From the NCBI GenBank assembly GCA_030427245.1, contig JAUHXA010000029.1, forward strand, positions 1 to 64,000: 64,000 nucleotides of DNA, read 5' to 3'. The stretch's first letter is position 1. Each line of letters starts with the position of its first letter. Positions 19,736 through 29,551 of this stretch are shown here, in pieces. Origin of the DNA: Bacteroidia bacterium. Its GTDB lineage: Bacteria; Bacteroidota; Bacteroidia; Chitinophagales; UBA2359. The position numbers were made by a program, and so were the translations under genes. The notes under the pieces were generated by a model, which saw nothing but the letters and a program-made list of their open reading frames with translations, did not search any database and was not told where the DNA came from.

Positions 19736-21607
19736 ATGATTTACAAAAAAAAACTCCAAAGAGAGGAAACGTATGTTAACGATACACCTAAAGTAACACC
19801 CCTTTTTACTACCCAACAAACAAGTGTCACACCTACTCCCTTTCAACTTTACGCAGATGTGAATGAGGACAAAGAATTCTTTAAAAAAACTCTACCCAAG
19901 CGAGAAATTCCCACTTCCTTCAATCCCGTTCAAGCATTCGGTTTAGACGCTTCCTCCTATACAGACAAGGACAATCGTGGCAATTTGCCTGCCTATAAAC
20001 ACACTCCCATTCAAAAAAAGGAAAATCCAAATAAAACAGGTCTGCCCGACAACCTCAAATCGGGCATTGAAAACCTATCGGGAATGTCTATGGACGATGT
20101 GAATGTCCACTACAATTCCTCCAAACCTACTCAACTGCAAGCACACGCTTATGCCCAAGGAACGGACATTCATGTAGCATCGGGTCAAGAAAAACATTTA
20201 CCGCATGAAGCTTGGCACGTTGTTCAGCAGAAACAAGGAAGAGTGAAGCCTACGATGCAGATGCAAGGGGTGAATGTGAACGATGATAAGGGATTGGAGC
20301 GAGAGGCAGATGTGATGGGGGGGAAGGCTTTGCAGATGAAAGAAACAAGAGAAAATAACTCGGCGTTGAGTATTTCTACAGGTAGTACAGAAGTTGTGCA
20401 AGCAGCTATGAGAGGAGCTTACAATCGTCTAAAAATGACAGGAGGAGGCATTACCCATTCTGCTCGTGCCAAAAAAGTTTTTACCCTAACTGCTGGTAAA
20501 AGCACTTACGATAAAATACTCAGCAAACTAAGTGCTTATGAAAAAGCGGAAGCCAAGGGAAAGAAAAATAATCAATGGTTTGTCAATCAACTCAATGCCC
20601 TTGAATTATTGTGCGACCACTGGCTCAATGATACTACTCATAAAAAAGAAGTTACGGAAGGAGATATCGCTATGACCAACCGAGCAAATGCTTTGCAACA
20701 ATTAAAACAGGATATACAAGGGGAATTGGTAACATTGGGTGGAAATCATCATCAAGACATTATCCTTATAGAAGAGGGCACCGAAGGTAGTTCTGATGAG
20801 TATCAAGGAGGATTTGATGCAATAGGAGATCAACACGATTTTTCCTCGGCAACTGCTTGGAAACATCTGTCTTCAGGTAATGGAGGAGCCGTAAGGATTA
20901 CCTTCTCTAATGGAATTTTGATAGTCAAAAGCGGTAATAGTAATGAAATATTTGCCAGTAGATTAGCGAATGCAGTGGGTATGACTGCTCCTGCAACCCG
21001 AAAAGCAACGGAATTTGAGCAAGCTTCCCTAAAGCAACTACTGCCTCAAAAGGGTATTAATGGGTTCAGTGAGCCTTTTTTGATAATGGAATTTGTTCAA
21101 GGAATTCAAATGGCAGACCTCAAAGAAGATGGACCTCAATTAAGTGTATCACAAGTAAATAATCTAGGTAGGTCTATGGGGAAATGGTTGGCTTTTGATA
21201 TTATGATTCGAGAAATGGATCGTTTTGCGTTAGTATCGGGAGTGGGAGGTGATAACAATGTAAACTCCTCTAATTTTATGATTGATCCTCAAAATATCGA
21301 ACAGGGATTTATTGGAATTGATCAACAGAATACAGGAACTAAAGGGAAGTCTGTGAAAACTCAAGGAAGTATAATGGATGATAGTCCTATGTTAGGATAT
21401 TCTTTAGGGAGTATGCTACTCAAATATGTGAACCCAAGTAAACCTGTAGATGAAGAAGGTTTAGGCGATATTATTATGAAAGCTTCTCGGGATGCGTTTA
21501 CAATGTTTGAACAAACGATGACCAAAGATGAAGTAGAACAATTAGCTGATGGATTGGATATAAATTCCGAAATACTGGATATAGTAAAAAGTTATGTTGG
21601 AGATTAA
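19736..21607 (+). CDS. eCIS core (DUF4157) protein with kinase-like C-terminal domain, copy 2
   Basis: The N-terminal 200 residues are almost the same as in the preceding gene, including HEAWH at 157-161. The C-terminal 420 residues are different. From about 370 on they show another kinase-like pattern: a lysine in ILIVKSGNSNE (Lys398), FLIMEFVQG resembling a hinge, a catalytic-loop-like REMDRF (Asp495) with Asn513 in NSSNFMID, and Asp529 in FIGIDQQ. This order (K, hinge, D..N, D) is that of HipA/PI3-4-kinase-like folds. Likely an effector exported by a contractile injection system encoded elsewhere. Its stop is 6 bp from the convergent kinase-RDD gene. Confidence 0.8.
   Translation: MIYKKKLQREETYVNDTPKVTPLFTTQQTSVTPTPFQLYADVNEDKEFFKKTLPKREIPTSFNPVQAFGLDASSYTDKDNRGNLPAYKHTPIQKKENPNKTGLPDNLKSGIENLSGMSMDDVNVHYNSSKPTQLQAHAYAQGTDIHVASGQEKHLPHEAWHVVQQKQGRVKPTMQMQGVNVNDDKGLEREADVMGGKALQMKETRENNSALSISTGSTEVVQAAMRGAYNRLKMTGGGITHSARAKKVFTLTAGKSTYDKILSKLSAYEKAEAKGKKNNQWFVNQLNALELLCDHWLNDTTHKKEVTEGDIAMTNRANALQQLKQDIQGELVTLGGNHHQDIILIEEGTEGSSDEYQGGFDAIGDQHDFSSATAWKHLSSGNGGAVRITFSNGILIVKSGNSNEIFASRLANAVGMTAPATRKATEFEQASLKQLLPQKGINGFSEPFLIMEFVQGIQMADLKEDGPQLSVSQVNNLGRSMGKWLAFDIMIREMDRFALVSGVGGDNNVNSSNFMIDPQNIEQGFIGIDQQNTGTKGKSVKTQGSIMDDSPMLGYSLGSMLLKYVNPSKPVDEEGLGDIIMKASRDAFTMFEQTMTKDEVEQLADGLDINSEILDIVKSYVGD
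19911..20340 (+). repeat. 430-bp direct repeat, copy 2 (eCIS-core coding region)
   Basis: Second copy of the repeat at 17794-18223. Differences are scattered substitutions, some altering residues just before the DUF4157 domain. Confidence 0.93.
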
Positions 21608-21613
21608 TATATT

Positions 21614-23230
21614 TTATTCTCTCACCACCAAACTTCCTTCTCCCAACAAATCATGCAACGCTTGTTTTTTTTCCCTAAAAGCCAGCATTACAAAACCAAC
21701 CAAAGCGGTAACAATTGTCAATAATTTGGAAACAGAGCGTATCGAGCTTTGCTTCAAAGTTAGGCGATTGCCCTGCAAATCCGTCACCTTCAATTTCATA
21801 AAACGTTTGCCAAGAGTCGCTTGCCAAGACGAAGCTTCAGAGAAAGGGAAATACCAATACAGTACCAAACCTGCTACAATGGGAATACTCACCACATCAA
21901 ATTGTTCAGGTGTTTGTTGAGGAAGTTGGAAATGTAGGTGGGCCAAATACAAAAAACCAACTGTAGTAGCATACGCTCCAACCGTCACATTGAAGTAGAG
22001 TAACACATCTAAAATTCCTGCAATCAATCTCGACCTAAAAGAAGCATATTCCAATCTCGGTTTCAGAGTCAGTGGTTTTGGTTTGGCGAGAATGGGAGGA
22101 GGGAGAGGTTTTGTTTTTGTTTTTTGTTGGGTTTTTAGTGAAGGAGTAGTCGTTTGATTTTGTTTGGGTGAAGCAATTGAAACTTGCGAAAGTTGTTGAA
22201 CGGCTTGATTGCCCATCTGCTGCAAATCACCCCAAACAAGCTTAAACTTAGTCGTCAGTACATTGGCGAGTGTCTTCAATTGCAGTGCTGAACTTGGCTG
22301 AACGGCTTTGAACATGGCTTCTCCCCAATCGTTTGCCGTAGGACGTTTTTCGGGGTCTTTATGCCCCGCATCAAAACAATCCATAAACATTTTTTGCAGG
22401 AAGCGAGGCATCTGTCGAAATTGTTGATGCGGTGTTGCCGGACGCACATACTTTGCCTTTTTACCGAAAGGAAATAAGCCTTCTACGATTTTTTCCTCCA
22501 AAGTATTGAAGTTTCGATATTGCCGCAATCCTGTGCCTGTGTAGGGATGCAAGCCCAACAAAATTTGATAAAAAATCACCCCCAATGAGAACCTATCCCA
22601 AGTGTCTGCAATATAATCTGCACCGTTTGGATTGTGCGTCATGCCCTCTGGCGGAATGTATTCGGGAGTCGCTACAGGACCGTTATACAAGACTTTTCCA
22701 TTGCTTGCAATTTGTATAGAATCCAAGTCAATCACCGAAATTTTGCCTGCATCCGTCACCAACACATTTTGTGGCTTCAAGTCGACTAAGACATAGTTGC
22801 CCGAACGGTGAACATTGAAGATGGGAATGGCGAGATTGCGGCAGAGTTTGAAGCGATTCAACAAACCTCGCACCTCTTCTCGACCGTATTTTTGCCAAAT
22901 AGGAGAGAGGCGTTTACTCAGTTTGCTCTTGCAAAGTTTGTAGAGTTGGATACTGTTCGGAAACGCCAAAGGCATCATAAAACCCACAAATTCACCCTTA
23001 ATATAGACCATATCTATGGGCCAACAAATCTTGTATTGGCGAGATTCTAAGTTCTCAGGCTTGTGGGCCATCATATAGCGGATTTTATTCTTTCGAGTCG
23101 CCGTCCGCAGTTTTGGATAATATATCTTGACACAACAGTTTTGATACAAACCCGATACAATGCGATGCACTTTTCCCTCTCCGCCTGGCGCACCGAGTGG
23201 CTTGTCCTCTGCAACAAGGACTTCATTCAT
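21614..23230 (-). CDS. Protein kinase-like protein with C-terminal RDD membrane domain
   Basis: Residues about 10-310 form a eukaryote-like protein kinase: a glycine-rich APGGEGKVH loop, CVKIY (ATP lysine), a catalytic loop VDLKPQNVLV (no HRD; VD instead) and VIDLDSIQI in place of DFG. A proline-rich linker follows, then a C-terminal RDD domain (about 400-538) with three hydrophobic segments and the RxxxxxxD...GKRFMKLKV pattern. The start is taken at the ATG at 23230; a TTG 24 bp upstream is possible. The kinase motifs are close to the HelixHairpin/YegI-like bacterial kinases associated with stress or phage response. Convergent with the second eCIS effector, 6 bp apart; a functional tie is unproven. 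Confidence 0.78.
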   Translation of the reverse strand: MNEVLVAEDKPLGAPGGEGKVHRIVSGLYQNCCVKIYYPKLRTATRKNKIRYMMAHKPENLESRQYKICWPIDMVYIKGEFVGFMMPLAFPNSIQLYKLCKSKLSKRLSPIWQKYGREEVRGLLNRFKLCRNLAIPIFNVHRSGNYVLVDLKPQNVLVTDAGKISVIDLDSIQIASNGKVLYNGPVATPEYIPPEGMTHNPNGADYIADTWDRFSLGVIFYQILLGLHPYTGTGLRQYRNFNTLEEKIVEGLFPFGKKAKYVRPATPHQQFRQMPRFLQKMFMDCFDAGHKDPEKRPTANDWGEAMFKAVQPSSALQLKTLANVLTTKFKLVWGDLQQMGNQAVQQLSQVSIASPKQNQTTTPSLKTQQKTKTKPLPPPILAKPKPLTLKPRLEYASFRSRLIAGILDVLLYFNVTVGAYATTVGFLYLAHLHFQLPQQTPEQFDVVSIPIVAGLVLYWYFPFSEASSWQATLGKRFMKLKVTDLQGNRLTLKQSSIRSVSKLLTIVTALVGFVMLAFREKKQALHDLLGEGSLVVRE

Positions 23231-23344
23231 TGAGTTTTGGAGGTAAATTGGCAATTTTAATTAAAATGAAAATTAGAATAAAAGTGAAAAATGGATGAAT
23301 GAGGAATCTTTTGTGAATATACACAAATCTTGCTGAATCAAGCC

Positions 23345-23352
23345 TATCTTTG
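23345..23352 (+). promoter_or_regulatory. Bacteroidota -7 box upstream of the Hsp70 gene
   Basis: TATCTTTG, a full match to TAnnTTTG, 40 bp before the chosen ATG of the Hsp70 gene. Confidence 0.5.
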
Positions 23353-23392
23353 TGCTTCAAACAAAGTAAACGGCAAAACTGTTATAGGAAAC

Positions 23393-25270
23393 ATGGCAAA
23401 AATATCTATCAACATAAAACAAGGTACACTTCTCAAAGACGAAACTCCTCAAAAAGACATCATTGTAGGCATTGACTTAGGCACGACCAACAGTTTGGTG
23501 GCTTATATCAATTCCGAAAGCGGGACTGCAATGGCTGTCAAAGACGAAGGTGGGAGCAATAAATTGGTGCCTTCTATTGTACATTTCCATACTGAAAAAG
23601 AAGAAATCGTGGTGGGCAATGATGCCAAAGAATATTTGGTGGCGCAGCCCGAAAATACCATTTATTCGGTCAAACGTTTGATGGGTAAATCCTTCAACGA
23701 CCTCAAAGGACACAGCGAATATTTTGGCTATCAAGTCATTGACGACGATACCGAAAGTTTGGCGAAGATTCGGGTGAACGACCGATTTTACACGCCGATT
23801 GAATTGTCTTCATTGATTCTAAAACAATTGAAGTACAGGGTCGAAAAGGCTTTGAATCAAACCGTTACCAAAGCAGTTATCACCGTTCCTGCTTACTTCA
23901 ATGATGCCCAACGTCAAGCTACAAGAGATGCAGGAAAGCTGGCTGGTTTGGAGGTTTTGCGGATTGTGAACGAACCAACGGCTGCAAGTTTGGCATATGG
24001 AATTGGATTGAAGCAAGGGGAAGAGAAAACGATTGCAGTTTATGACTTGGGTGGCGGAACATTTGACATTTCCATTTTGAGTATTGACAACGGCATTTTT
24101 GAAGTTTTGTCCACCAATGGAGATACTTTTTTGGGAGGAGACGATTTTGACCGAGCGATTGTGGACTATTGGGCAGCAGAAAACGAAATGGATGTGGCGG
24201 CTTTGAAGCTCAACAAACAATGGATGCAAACTCTTCGTTTACAAGCAGAAAAAGCAAAAATGCACCTAAGCAAGCATGAGGATTTTGAAACAACAGAAGG
24301 CTATATGACCTTGAAATTGTCACGAAGCAAGTTTGAAGAATTGGTGCAGCCTTTGGTGGATAGGACTTTGGAGAACTGCAAAAGAGCCTTGGCGGATGCG
24401 AATTTGAAGATTGAAGCAATTGATGAAGTGGTATTGGTAGGTGGTTCGACTCGTGTTCCTTTGGTCAAACAAGCAGTGGGTGAGTTTTTTGGCAGAACAC
24501 CACACGATGACTTGAATCCCGATGAAGTGGTGGCTTTGGGCGCAGCAGTTCAGGCAGATATTTTGGCTGGAAATCAGAAGGATATGTTATTGATTGACAT
24601 TACTCCTTTGTCTTTGGGTATCGAAACAATGGGCGGTTTGATGGATGTCATTATTCCCCGAAATTCGAAATTGCCTATCAAAGCAGGCCGACAATACACG
24701 ACTCAAAAAGACGGTCAAAGCGGAATGCGAATCACGGTTTATCAAGGCGAGCGAGATTTAGTAAGCGATAATCGAAAGTTGGGTGAATTTAGCCTCAAGG
24801 GAATTCCTGCAATGCCCGCAGGTTTGCCAAAAGTTGAAATCACTTTTATTTTAGATGCAGACGGAATCACAAGGGTAAGAGCCAAAGAGTTGCGGTCGGG
24901 CGTTGAGCAGAGTATTGAAGTGAAGCCGAGTTATGGTCTAAGTGAGGAGGAAATGTCACAAATGTTGTTGGATTCGATTCAAAATGCTCAATCGGATATG
25001 CAGGCTCGTTCGCTGCAAGAGGCACTAAATGAGGCGAATAGTATGATTAGCAGTGTTGAGAATTTTGTTGAGAAAAATGGGGAATTATTAACGGAAGTCG
25101 AAATACAAGGTACTGTGGAACGTGTAAATGCTTTGAAGGAAAGCTTGGATTCTCGCAACAAAGACATTATTCATCAACACATTGAAGCTCTCAATGATTT
25201 CACTCGACCTTTTGCCGAACGGGTGATGGACCAAGCGATTGCAGTGGCGATGAAAGGGAAGAAGATTTAA
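23393..25270 (+). CDS. Hsp70 family chaperone, HscA-like
   Basis: Full Hsp70: nucleotide-binding domain with [68 protein letters not shown] and [12 protein letters not shown], followed by the substrate-binding domain and helical lid. Length (625 aa from the ATG at 23393) and the short lid without the EEVD-like or glycine-rich DnaK tail are closer to HscA (Fe-S cluster assembly chaperone) than to DnaK. No hscB, iscU or fdx neighbours are present, so the HscA assignment rests on sequence character. The last 4 bp overlap the convergent sugar kinase gene. Confidence 0.82.
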   Translation: MAKISINIKQGTLLKDETPQKDIIVGIDLGTTNSLVAYINSESGTAMAVKDEGGSNKLVPSIVHFHTEKEEIVVGNDAKEYLVAQPENTIYSVKRLMGKSFNDLKGHSEYFGYQVIDDDTESLAKIRVNDRFYTPIELSSLILKQLKYRVEKALNQTVTKAVITVPAYFNDAQRQATRDAGKLAGLEVLRIVNEPTAASLAYGIGLKQGEEKTIAVYDLGGGTFDISILSIDNGIFEVLSTNGDTFLGGDDFDRAIVDYWAAENEMDVAALKLNKQWMQTLRLQAEKAKMHLSKHEDFETTEGYMTLKLSRSKFEELVQPLVDRTLENCKRALADANLKIEAIDEVVLVGGSTRVPLVKQAVGEFFGRTPHDDLNPDEVVALGAAVQADILAGNQKDMLLIDITPLSLGIETMGGLMDVIIPRNSKLPIKAGRQYTTQKDGQSGMRITVYQGERDLVSDNRKLGEFSLKGIPAMPAGLPKVEITFILDADGITRVRAKELRSGVEQSIEVKPSYGLSEEEMSQMLLDSIQNAQSDMQARSLQEALNEANSMISSVENFVEKNGELLTEVEIQGTVERVNALKESLDSRNKDIIHQHIEALNDFTRPFAERVMDQAIAVAMKGKKI

Positions 25271-26214
25271 TTTTCTTCCAATATCTCTTTGTAAATCATC
25301 TCTTTGTCAATATCCTCTACCAAGGGGCCTACATGCTGCAATTTTATCTCTGCAATGCTTCTGCCAAACAAAGCACAGGTTTTAGGTTCGTGTCCATCTA
25401 GCCACGCCGTTAAATAGCCCGACCAAAAAGCATCTCCCGCACCTGTTACGTCCGCTACTTCAATTTTTCGAGCAGGAACAAAGATAGGTTCTTCGCTGCC
25501 TCTTGACACATAACTTCCTTCACTTCCCAAGGTCAAGCATACTTCTTTTGCGCCTAAATTATGTAGAAAATCAATGATAACATTAGGGCTTGCCGTTGTC
25601 TGTTGATAGGTTCTGTTCCAATCGTCCCTACTTAATTTGACCAATGCACCATAGCTGCAATAGGTAGCGATAACACCTTGTGCTTCTGCTCGGTCTGCCC
25701 AGATTTTGGGTGCATAATTGAGGTCAATACTCAACTGACAGCCATGACTCGCTGCAATTTGAGCCGCATCCATAATACTTTTTCGAGCAGGGTTTTGGCT
25801 GAGTGCAAAACAGGTTGTGTGAAAAACTTTCGTTTGCTGCAATATTTGAGGCTTCAATTGGTCTGCTAAAATTTGGGCATCGGCTCCTCTATAAGGCTGA
25901 AAATCGGGCGTATCATCGGTTTTCGCAACGGTAATGATGGTCGTAGGAAAATAGGGATGTATTTTTACATCACTGCAATCTATTCCCAAAGCAACAATCT
26001 GTGATTGGAGAAAATACCCCATACCATCTTCACCAATACTTGCCACCAATTTTACTCGATTGCCAAGTTTAGACATATTTCGGGCGAAATTTGCAGGACT
26101 ACCACCCTGAAACCGTTCAAATTCGACTGTATCCTGAAGGCTGTTTGCCTTGTGTTTACCTATCAAATCAATTAACAGTTCGCCTACTGCAAGAATATCG
26201 AAGGAAGGAAGCAT
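25267..26214 (-). CDS. PfkB family carbohydrate kinase
   Basis: Ribokinase/PfkB fold sugar kinase. N-terminal signature [15 protein letters not shown] binds the sugar. The C-terminal signature [14 protein letters not shown] contains the catalytic Asp and anion hole. The phosphorylated sugar cannot be fixed from sequence; fructose or 2-keto-3-deoxygluconate are common for this branch. ATG at 26214 is preferred to an upstream TTG at 26229. The gene overlaps the 3' end of the convergent Hsp70 gene by 4 bp and has no sugar-pathway neighbour. Confidence 0.87.
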   Translation of the reverse strand: MLPSFDILAVGELLIDLIGKHKANSLQDTVEFERFQGGSPANFARNMSKLGNRVKLVASIGEDGMGYFLQSQIVALGIDCSDVKIHPYFPTTIITVAKTDDTPDFQPYRGADAQILADQLKPQILQQTKVFHTTCFALSQNPARKSIMDAAQIAASHGCQLSIDLNYAPKIWADRAEAQGVIATYCSYGALVKLSRDDWNRTYQQTTASPNVIIDFLHNLGAKEVCLTLGSEGSYVSRGSEEPIFVPARKIEVADVTGAGDAFWSGYLTAWLDGHEPKTCALFGRSIAEIKLQHVGPLVEDIDKEMIYKEILEEN

Positions 26215-26405
26215 ACTTGTTTTGTTCAAATCCAGAGTTTTTTAAAGTTGGAGTAAAAATAGCACCCTTTTTCTTTTTTTTTACTACCTTTTGCAGTGTA
26301 AAAATAATTTTGAAGAAAAATAGTATTTGTGAAACTTTTTTCCAAAAAAATTAGTTTTATACTTGAATTTGCTAATAAAAATGGCAATTATTTCATTTTA
26401 ATTGT

Positions 26406-26413
26406 TATCTTTG
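26406..26413 (+). promoter_or_regulatory. Bacteroidota -7 box upstream of recA
   Basis: TATCTTTG fits TAnnTTTG and lies 52 bp before the recA start. No LexA-type palindrome was recognised nearby, in keeping with the patchy occurrence of LexA in Bacteroidota. Confidence 0.5.
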
Positions 26414-26465
26414 AAGGCTGAATCCAAAGAAAATTATTACTAACAAAAACATATATCATTAAGTT

Positions 26466-27530
26466 ATGGCAGTTGATCCAGACAAATTGAAAGCTTTAGG
26501 CTTAACAGTAGCCAAATTAGATAAAATTTACGGAAAAGGTACTGTAATGAAATTAGGGGATACCAAAGGCATCGTAAAAGCGGATACAACTCCTACGGGT
26601 TGCTTGGGATTAGATATTGCATTGGGTATTGGCGGTTATCCAAAAGGTCGAGTTATCGAAATTTATGGTCCTGAATCTTCGGGAAAAACCACTTTGGCCA
26701 TTCATGCGATTGCAGAGGTACACAAGAGAGGTGGTCTTGCTGCCTTTATTGATGCAGAACACGCTTTTGATAAGGCCTATGCAGAAGCTTTGGGCGTGGA
26801 TGTGGACAACTTGTTCATGTCACAGCCTGATAATGGTGAACAGGCATTAGAGATTGCCGAACACTTGATTCGCTCGGCAGCAGTGGATTTGGTGGTGATT
26901 GACTCCGTTGCGGCTTTGGTGCCGAGAGGGGAGATTGAAGGTGAAATGGGAGATTCGAAGATGGGTTTGCAGGCTCGCTTGATGTCGCAGGCGATGCGTA
27001 AATTGTCGGGCGCAATCAGCAAAACGGGTTGTATGTGTATTTTTATCAACCAATTGCGTCAAAAAATCGGTGTTATGTTTGGCAATCCCGAAACGACTAC
27101 GGGTGGGAATGCACTGAAGTTTTACGCTTCTATTCGTTTGGATATTCGCCGAATTGGTCAAATCAAAAACGGCACAGACATAGTAGGGAACAGAACTCGA
27201 ATCAAGGTCGTGAAAAACAAAATGGCGCCTCCTTTTAAAACCACTGAATTTGACATCATGTATGGTGAAGGGGTTTCCAAATTGGGCGAGATCATTGATT
27301 ATGGCGTGGAAATGGATTTGATTGGCAAAAGTGGGTCTTGGTACAGCTTTGAAGGAAATAAGATTGGTCAAGGGCGAGAGAATGTAAAAACCTTCTTGAA
27401 AGACAATCCCGAATTGGCGATTGAGTTGGAGAAACGCATCAAAGCCAAGATTTTTGGAGAGGATTCCCCCGTTGTTGAAGAGGTGGGAGAAACTGTAGAA
27501 GAGGAAAGTAAAAAGAAGAAAAAGAAGTAG
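26466..27530 (+). CDS. recA: Recombinase RecA
   Basis: Strand-exchange ATPase that forms filaments on single-stranded DNA. Walker [10 protein letters not shown], the [22 protein letters not shown] segment with loop L1, loop L2 around [22 protein letters not shown], and a lysine-rich C-terminus after an acidic linker. Full-length at 354 aa. Monocistronic: a -7 box upstream and a bidirectional terminator 46 bp after the stop. Confidence 0.98.
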   Translation: MAVDPDKLKALGLTVAKLDKIYGKGTVMKLGDTKGIVKADTTPTGCLGLDIALGIGGYPKGRVIEIYGPESSGKTTLAIHAIAEVHKRGGLAAFIDAEHAFDKAYAEALGVDVDNLFMSQPDNGEQALEIAEHLIRSAAVDLVVIDSVAALVPRGEIEGEMGDSKMGLQARLMSQAMRKLSGAISKTGCMCIFINQLRQKIGVMFGNPETTTGGNALKFYASIRLDIRRIGQIKNGTDIVGNRTRIKVVKNKMAPPFKTTEFDIMYGEGVSKLGEIIDYGVEMDLIGKSGSWYSFEGNKIGQGRENVKTFLKDNPELAIELEKRIKAKIFGEDSPVVEEVGETVEEESKKKKKK

Positions 27531-27576
27531 TATAGTGATTGGAGGATGAGTGACTTCTAATTAGACTAAAAAATAT

Positions 27577-27617
27577 GGGCTCAATTGTCATTTCTATTGT
27601 TGACAATTGGGCTTTTT
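27577..27617. terminator. Bidirectional terminator between recA and SRPBCC gene
   Basis: Arms 27577-27590 and 27601-27613 pair over 12-13 bp with one G-U; the plus strand continues into TTTTT and the minus strand sees a run of A/T after the stem. It serves the convergent genes on both sides. Confidence 0.75.
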
Positions 27618-28165
27618 CATTTTTGGGTGGATTGTTTCTCCACGATTTCCTTCAAATTCTTCAATCCAAGCTCCAAATCTTTTTCAACCATATTTTCCAT
27701 CAACAAACCGAAATACCTGAAAATAGGATTGTTGCCCAACTCTCCACCCATATTCCACAAGACTTTTGTACGTGTAGGATTTACTGGTCGAAATACAATG
27801 CTACCCTTCATTTCCACATTTCCTTCGTTCATTTTCATCACATAATACACGCCATCGCCTGGATTACTTTCGGTCAGCATCAGTTCACCATCGCCCATTT
27901 TATTCCCTTTCCAGATTTGTTTAGAACCCGCTCCCGTTTCGTTTCCTTCGTATCGAATTTCCAAACTTGGGTCTTCTTTTTTGCTCCAAGCCGTCCAATC
28001 ATTCCATTTTTTCAAATCGGTCAGATAGGGATAAATATCTTCAAATGCAGCCTCCATCACCAACTCTTTTTCGGCTTGGTAATGACTGGGCAATAAAAAA
28101 CCTCCTACCAAAAAAAGCGAAAAGGCAATAGAAACAACAATCAAAAATTTCACAGTTCGAGACAT
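27617..28165 (-). CDS. SRPBCC family protein (polyketide cyclase/dehydrase-like)
   Basis: A 182-aa protein with one N-terminal membrane-spanning segment (residues 7-27) followed by a START/Bet v1-like SRPBCC fold: YPYLTDLKKWNDWTAW near the start of the domain, GAGSKQIWKGNKMGDGELML and a long C-terminal amphipathic helix. Family members bind hydrophobic ligands; no enzymatic role can be assigned. Likely anchored in the inner membrane and facing the periplasm. Confidence 0.8.
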   Translation of the reverse strand: MSRTVKFLIVVSIAFSLFLVGGFLLPSHYQAEKELVMEAAFEDIYPYLTDLKKWNDWTAWSKKEDPSLEIRYEGNETGAGSKQIWKGNKMGDGELMLTESNPGDGVYYVMKMNEGNVEMKGSIVFRPVNPTRTKVLWNMGGELGNNPIFRYFGLLMENMVEKDLELGLKNLKEIVEKQSTQK

Positions 28166-28216
28166 ACCTAAATAAAAATTAAAGTGAGAATGAAAATCGA
28201 AATGTCCAAAAATAAG

Positions 28217-28252
28217 AAAACCTCCAAAATTTATACAAATTTTGGAGGTTTT
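28217..28252 (-). terminator. Intrinsic terminator after the RlpA-like lipoprotein gene
   Basis: A perfect 16-bp stem (28217-28232 with 28237-28252) and a 4-nt loop. On the minus strand it follows the lipoprotein gene (stop near 28326) and runs into TTCTTATTTTT. Confidence 0.7.
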
Positions 28253-28325
28253 CTGGATATTAAGAACCCAAACAAATCGTTTACAAAGGAATAAGATTGA
28301 ATTCGTATTTCCCTAAGATGTTCGC

Positions 28326-29258
28326 TTAGTCCGCACTTGCGCTTGCACCTGTAATCGGATCTACAAGAAAGGGCATTTTATAGGTACATTTCAATTCAAA
28401 ACGATTGTCTCGAAGATTCAATTGACGTGCTGCACTGTATGTAATTTTAATAGCCACTCCCATATCTTCTGCCAAGTTGGGTATTTTTCCCAATACCTTC
28501 AAGGTTAATCGTTTTCCGTTCATTGGATTGACCACGGTTACTTGTGTACCTACTGGAGCTGTTTTGTGCAAACAAAACATATTTTGGCTCGAAGTAGAAC
28601 CGTCCATGAAGTAGTTACCCAACACTTTTTCGGTGATGGTTTTGTAGACTACTTTTGGTTTTGGAGGAGCAGGAGGCTTGGTACTTACAGGTGGTTTTGT
28701 AGTAGTATTCTCTGCTGTTTTTGTATCTTTTTTAGGAGGCGTTGTTTTCTTAGTAGGTTCTACTTTGGGCGTATCTTTTGGATTGCTGTTATTCGCAGCG
28801 ATTTCGGCTTTCTTTTTATCTGCCGCTGCTTTGTCTGCTGCTGCTTTTTTGTTGGCAGCCGCTACTTCTTCTTTTGTTTTAGGAGTTGCTACAAATTTCT
28901 TTTGCCCGTTTTTTTCGGGCTTATCTGTAGAAGCAACAGCTTCTTTTTCCACCTTTTCGATTTCCTTAGTGATAGCAGCTACTTCTTTTGCAGTTGCCTT
29001 TTTACTTTTGCTAGAACGTCCAGATTTGATAGACTCCAATTGTGCTTCCAACATTGCCATACGAGATTTCAAACTGTCTAAACGCATAGTAGGACTGGCT
29101 TCCTCAGTTGCAGTTTGACCTGCCACAAATTTCTTTTGTCCATTGTTCTCCTGAGCAGTAGGATAGACTGAACTACTTGAAGTTGCCACTTTTTGGCTGC
29201 TACAAGAGCTTAGTATAAAAGCAAATAAGAAAAAGTATGCTGCGAGTGATTTTTTCAT
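28326..29258 (-). CDS. RlpA-like double-psi beta-barrel lipoprotein
   Basis: Start placed at MKKSLAAYFF, giving a lipoprotein signal peptide with lipobox LSSC at about residues 17-20. A long low-complexity region rich in Lys, Ala, Thr and Pro follows, with two NGQKKFVA motifs, then a C-terminal domain of about 100 residues (YKTITEKVLGNYF...) resembling the RlpA/DPBB fold: APVGTQVTVVNPMNGK and AARQLNLRDNRFEL. The catalytic Asp and the DRGP motif of active RlpA lytic transglycosylases are not present (KIPN instead), so it may be a non-catalytic cell-wall or OmpA-like accessory lipoprotein. Divergent from the sulfur operon. Confidence 0.65.
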   Translation of the reverse strand: MKKSLAAYFFLFAFILSSCSSQKVATSSSSVYPTAQENNGQKKFVAGQTATEEASPTMRLDSLKSRMAMLEAQLESIKSGRSSKSKKATAKEVAAITKEIEKVEKEAVASTDKPEKNGQKKFVATPKTKEEVAAANKKAAADKAAADKKKAEIAANNSNPKDTPKVEPTKKTTPPKKDTKTAENTTTKPPVSTKPPAPPKPKVVYKTITEKVLGNYFMDGSTSSQNMFCLHKTAPVGTQVTVVNPMNGKRLTLKVLGKIPNLAEDMGVAIKITYSAARQLNLRDNRFELKCTYKMPFLVDPITGASASAD

Positions 29259-29473
29259 GGTACTATTGTTTTGAATTTTTAGGTGAAGGATTTCCAATTG
29301 TTATAGGGGTGCAATCTATTAACATTTGGACTTTGTATGTTTGGTGTGGTTTAATAAAGAATTACTTCAAAAATACGAAATCTATGCCAAAAGTTCCTTT
29401 TTAATAGTCAAGCTAAAGAAATGAAGAAAGTGTGACAAAAAAAGATTTGTTTCAAAAAGAACACAAAAATAAA

Positions 29474-29505
29474 TTTGCAACTTTCAAAAAAATGGTTTAG
29501 TATTG
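29474..29505 (+). promoter_or_regulatory. Promoter of the sulfur-assimilation leader
   Basis: TTTG at 29474-29477, a 20-bp spacer, then TAGTATTG at 29498-29505: the Bacteroidota -33/-7 arrangement with one mismatch in the -7 box. Transcription would begin near 29512, giving a 5' region of about 40 nt before the first cysteine-rich leader frame. Confidence 0.55.
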
Positions 29506-29551
29506 CAGCTATTCTAATAAAACACAATTTTTATTAAAGAATTTTCAATAA

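Noticed and set aside
28542-29118. Long plus-strand frames of 146-179 codons opposite the RlpA-like lipoprotein gene
   Set aside because: They arise from the low-complexity Lys/Ala/Thr region on the minus strand and consist of Cys/Phe/Ser-rich sequence without a family.
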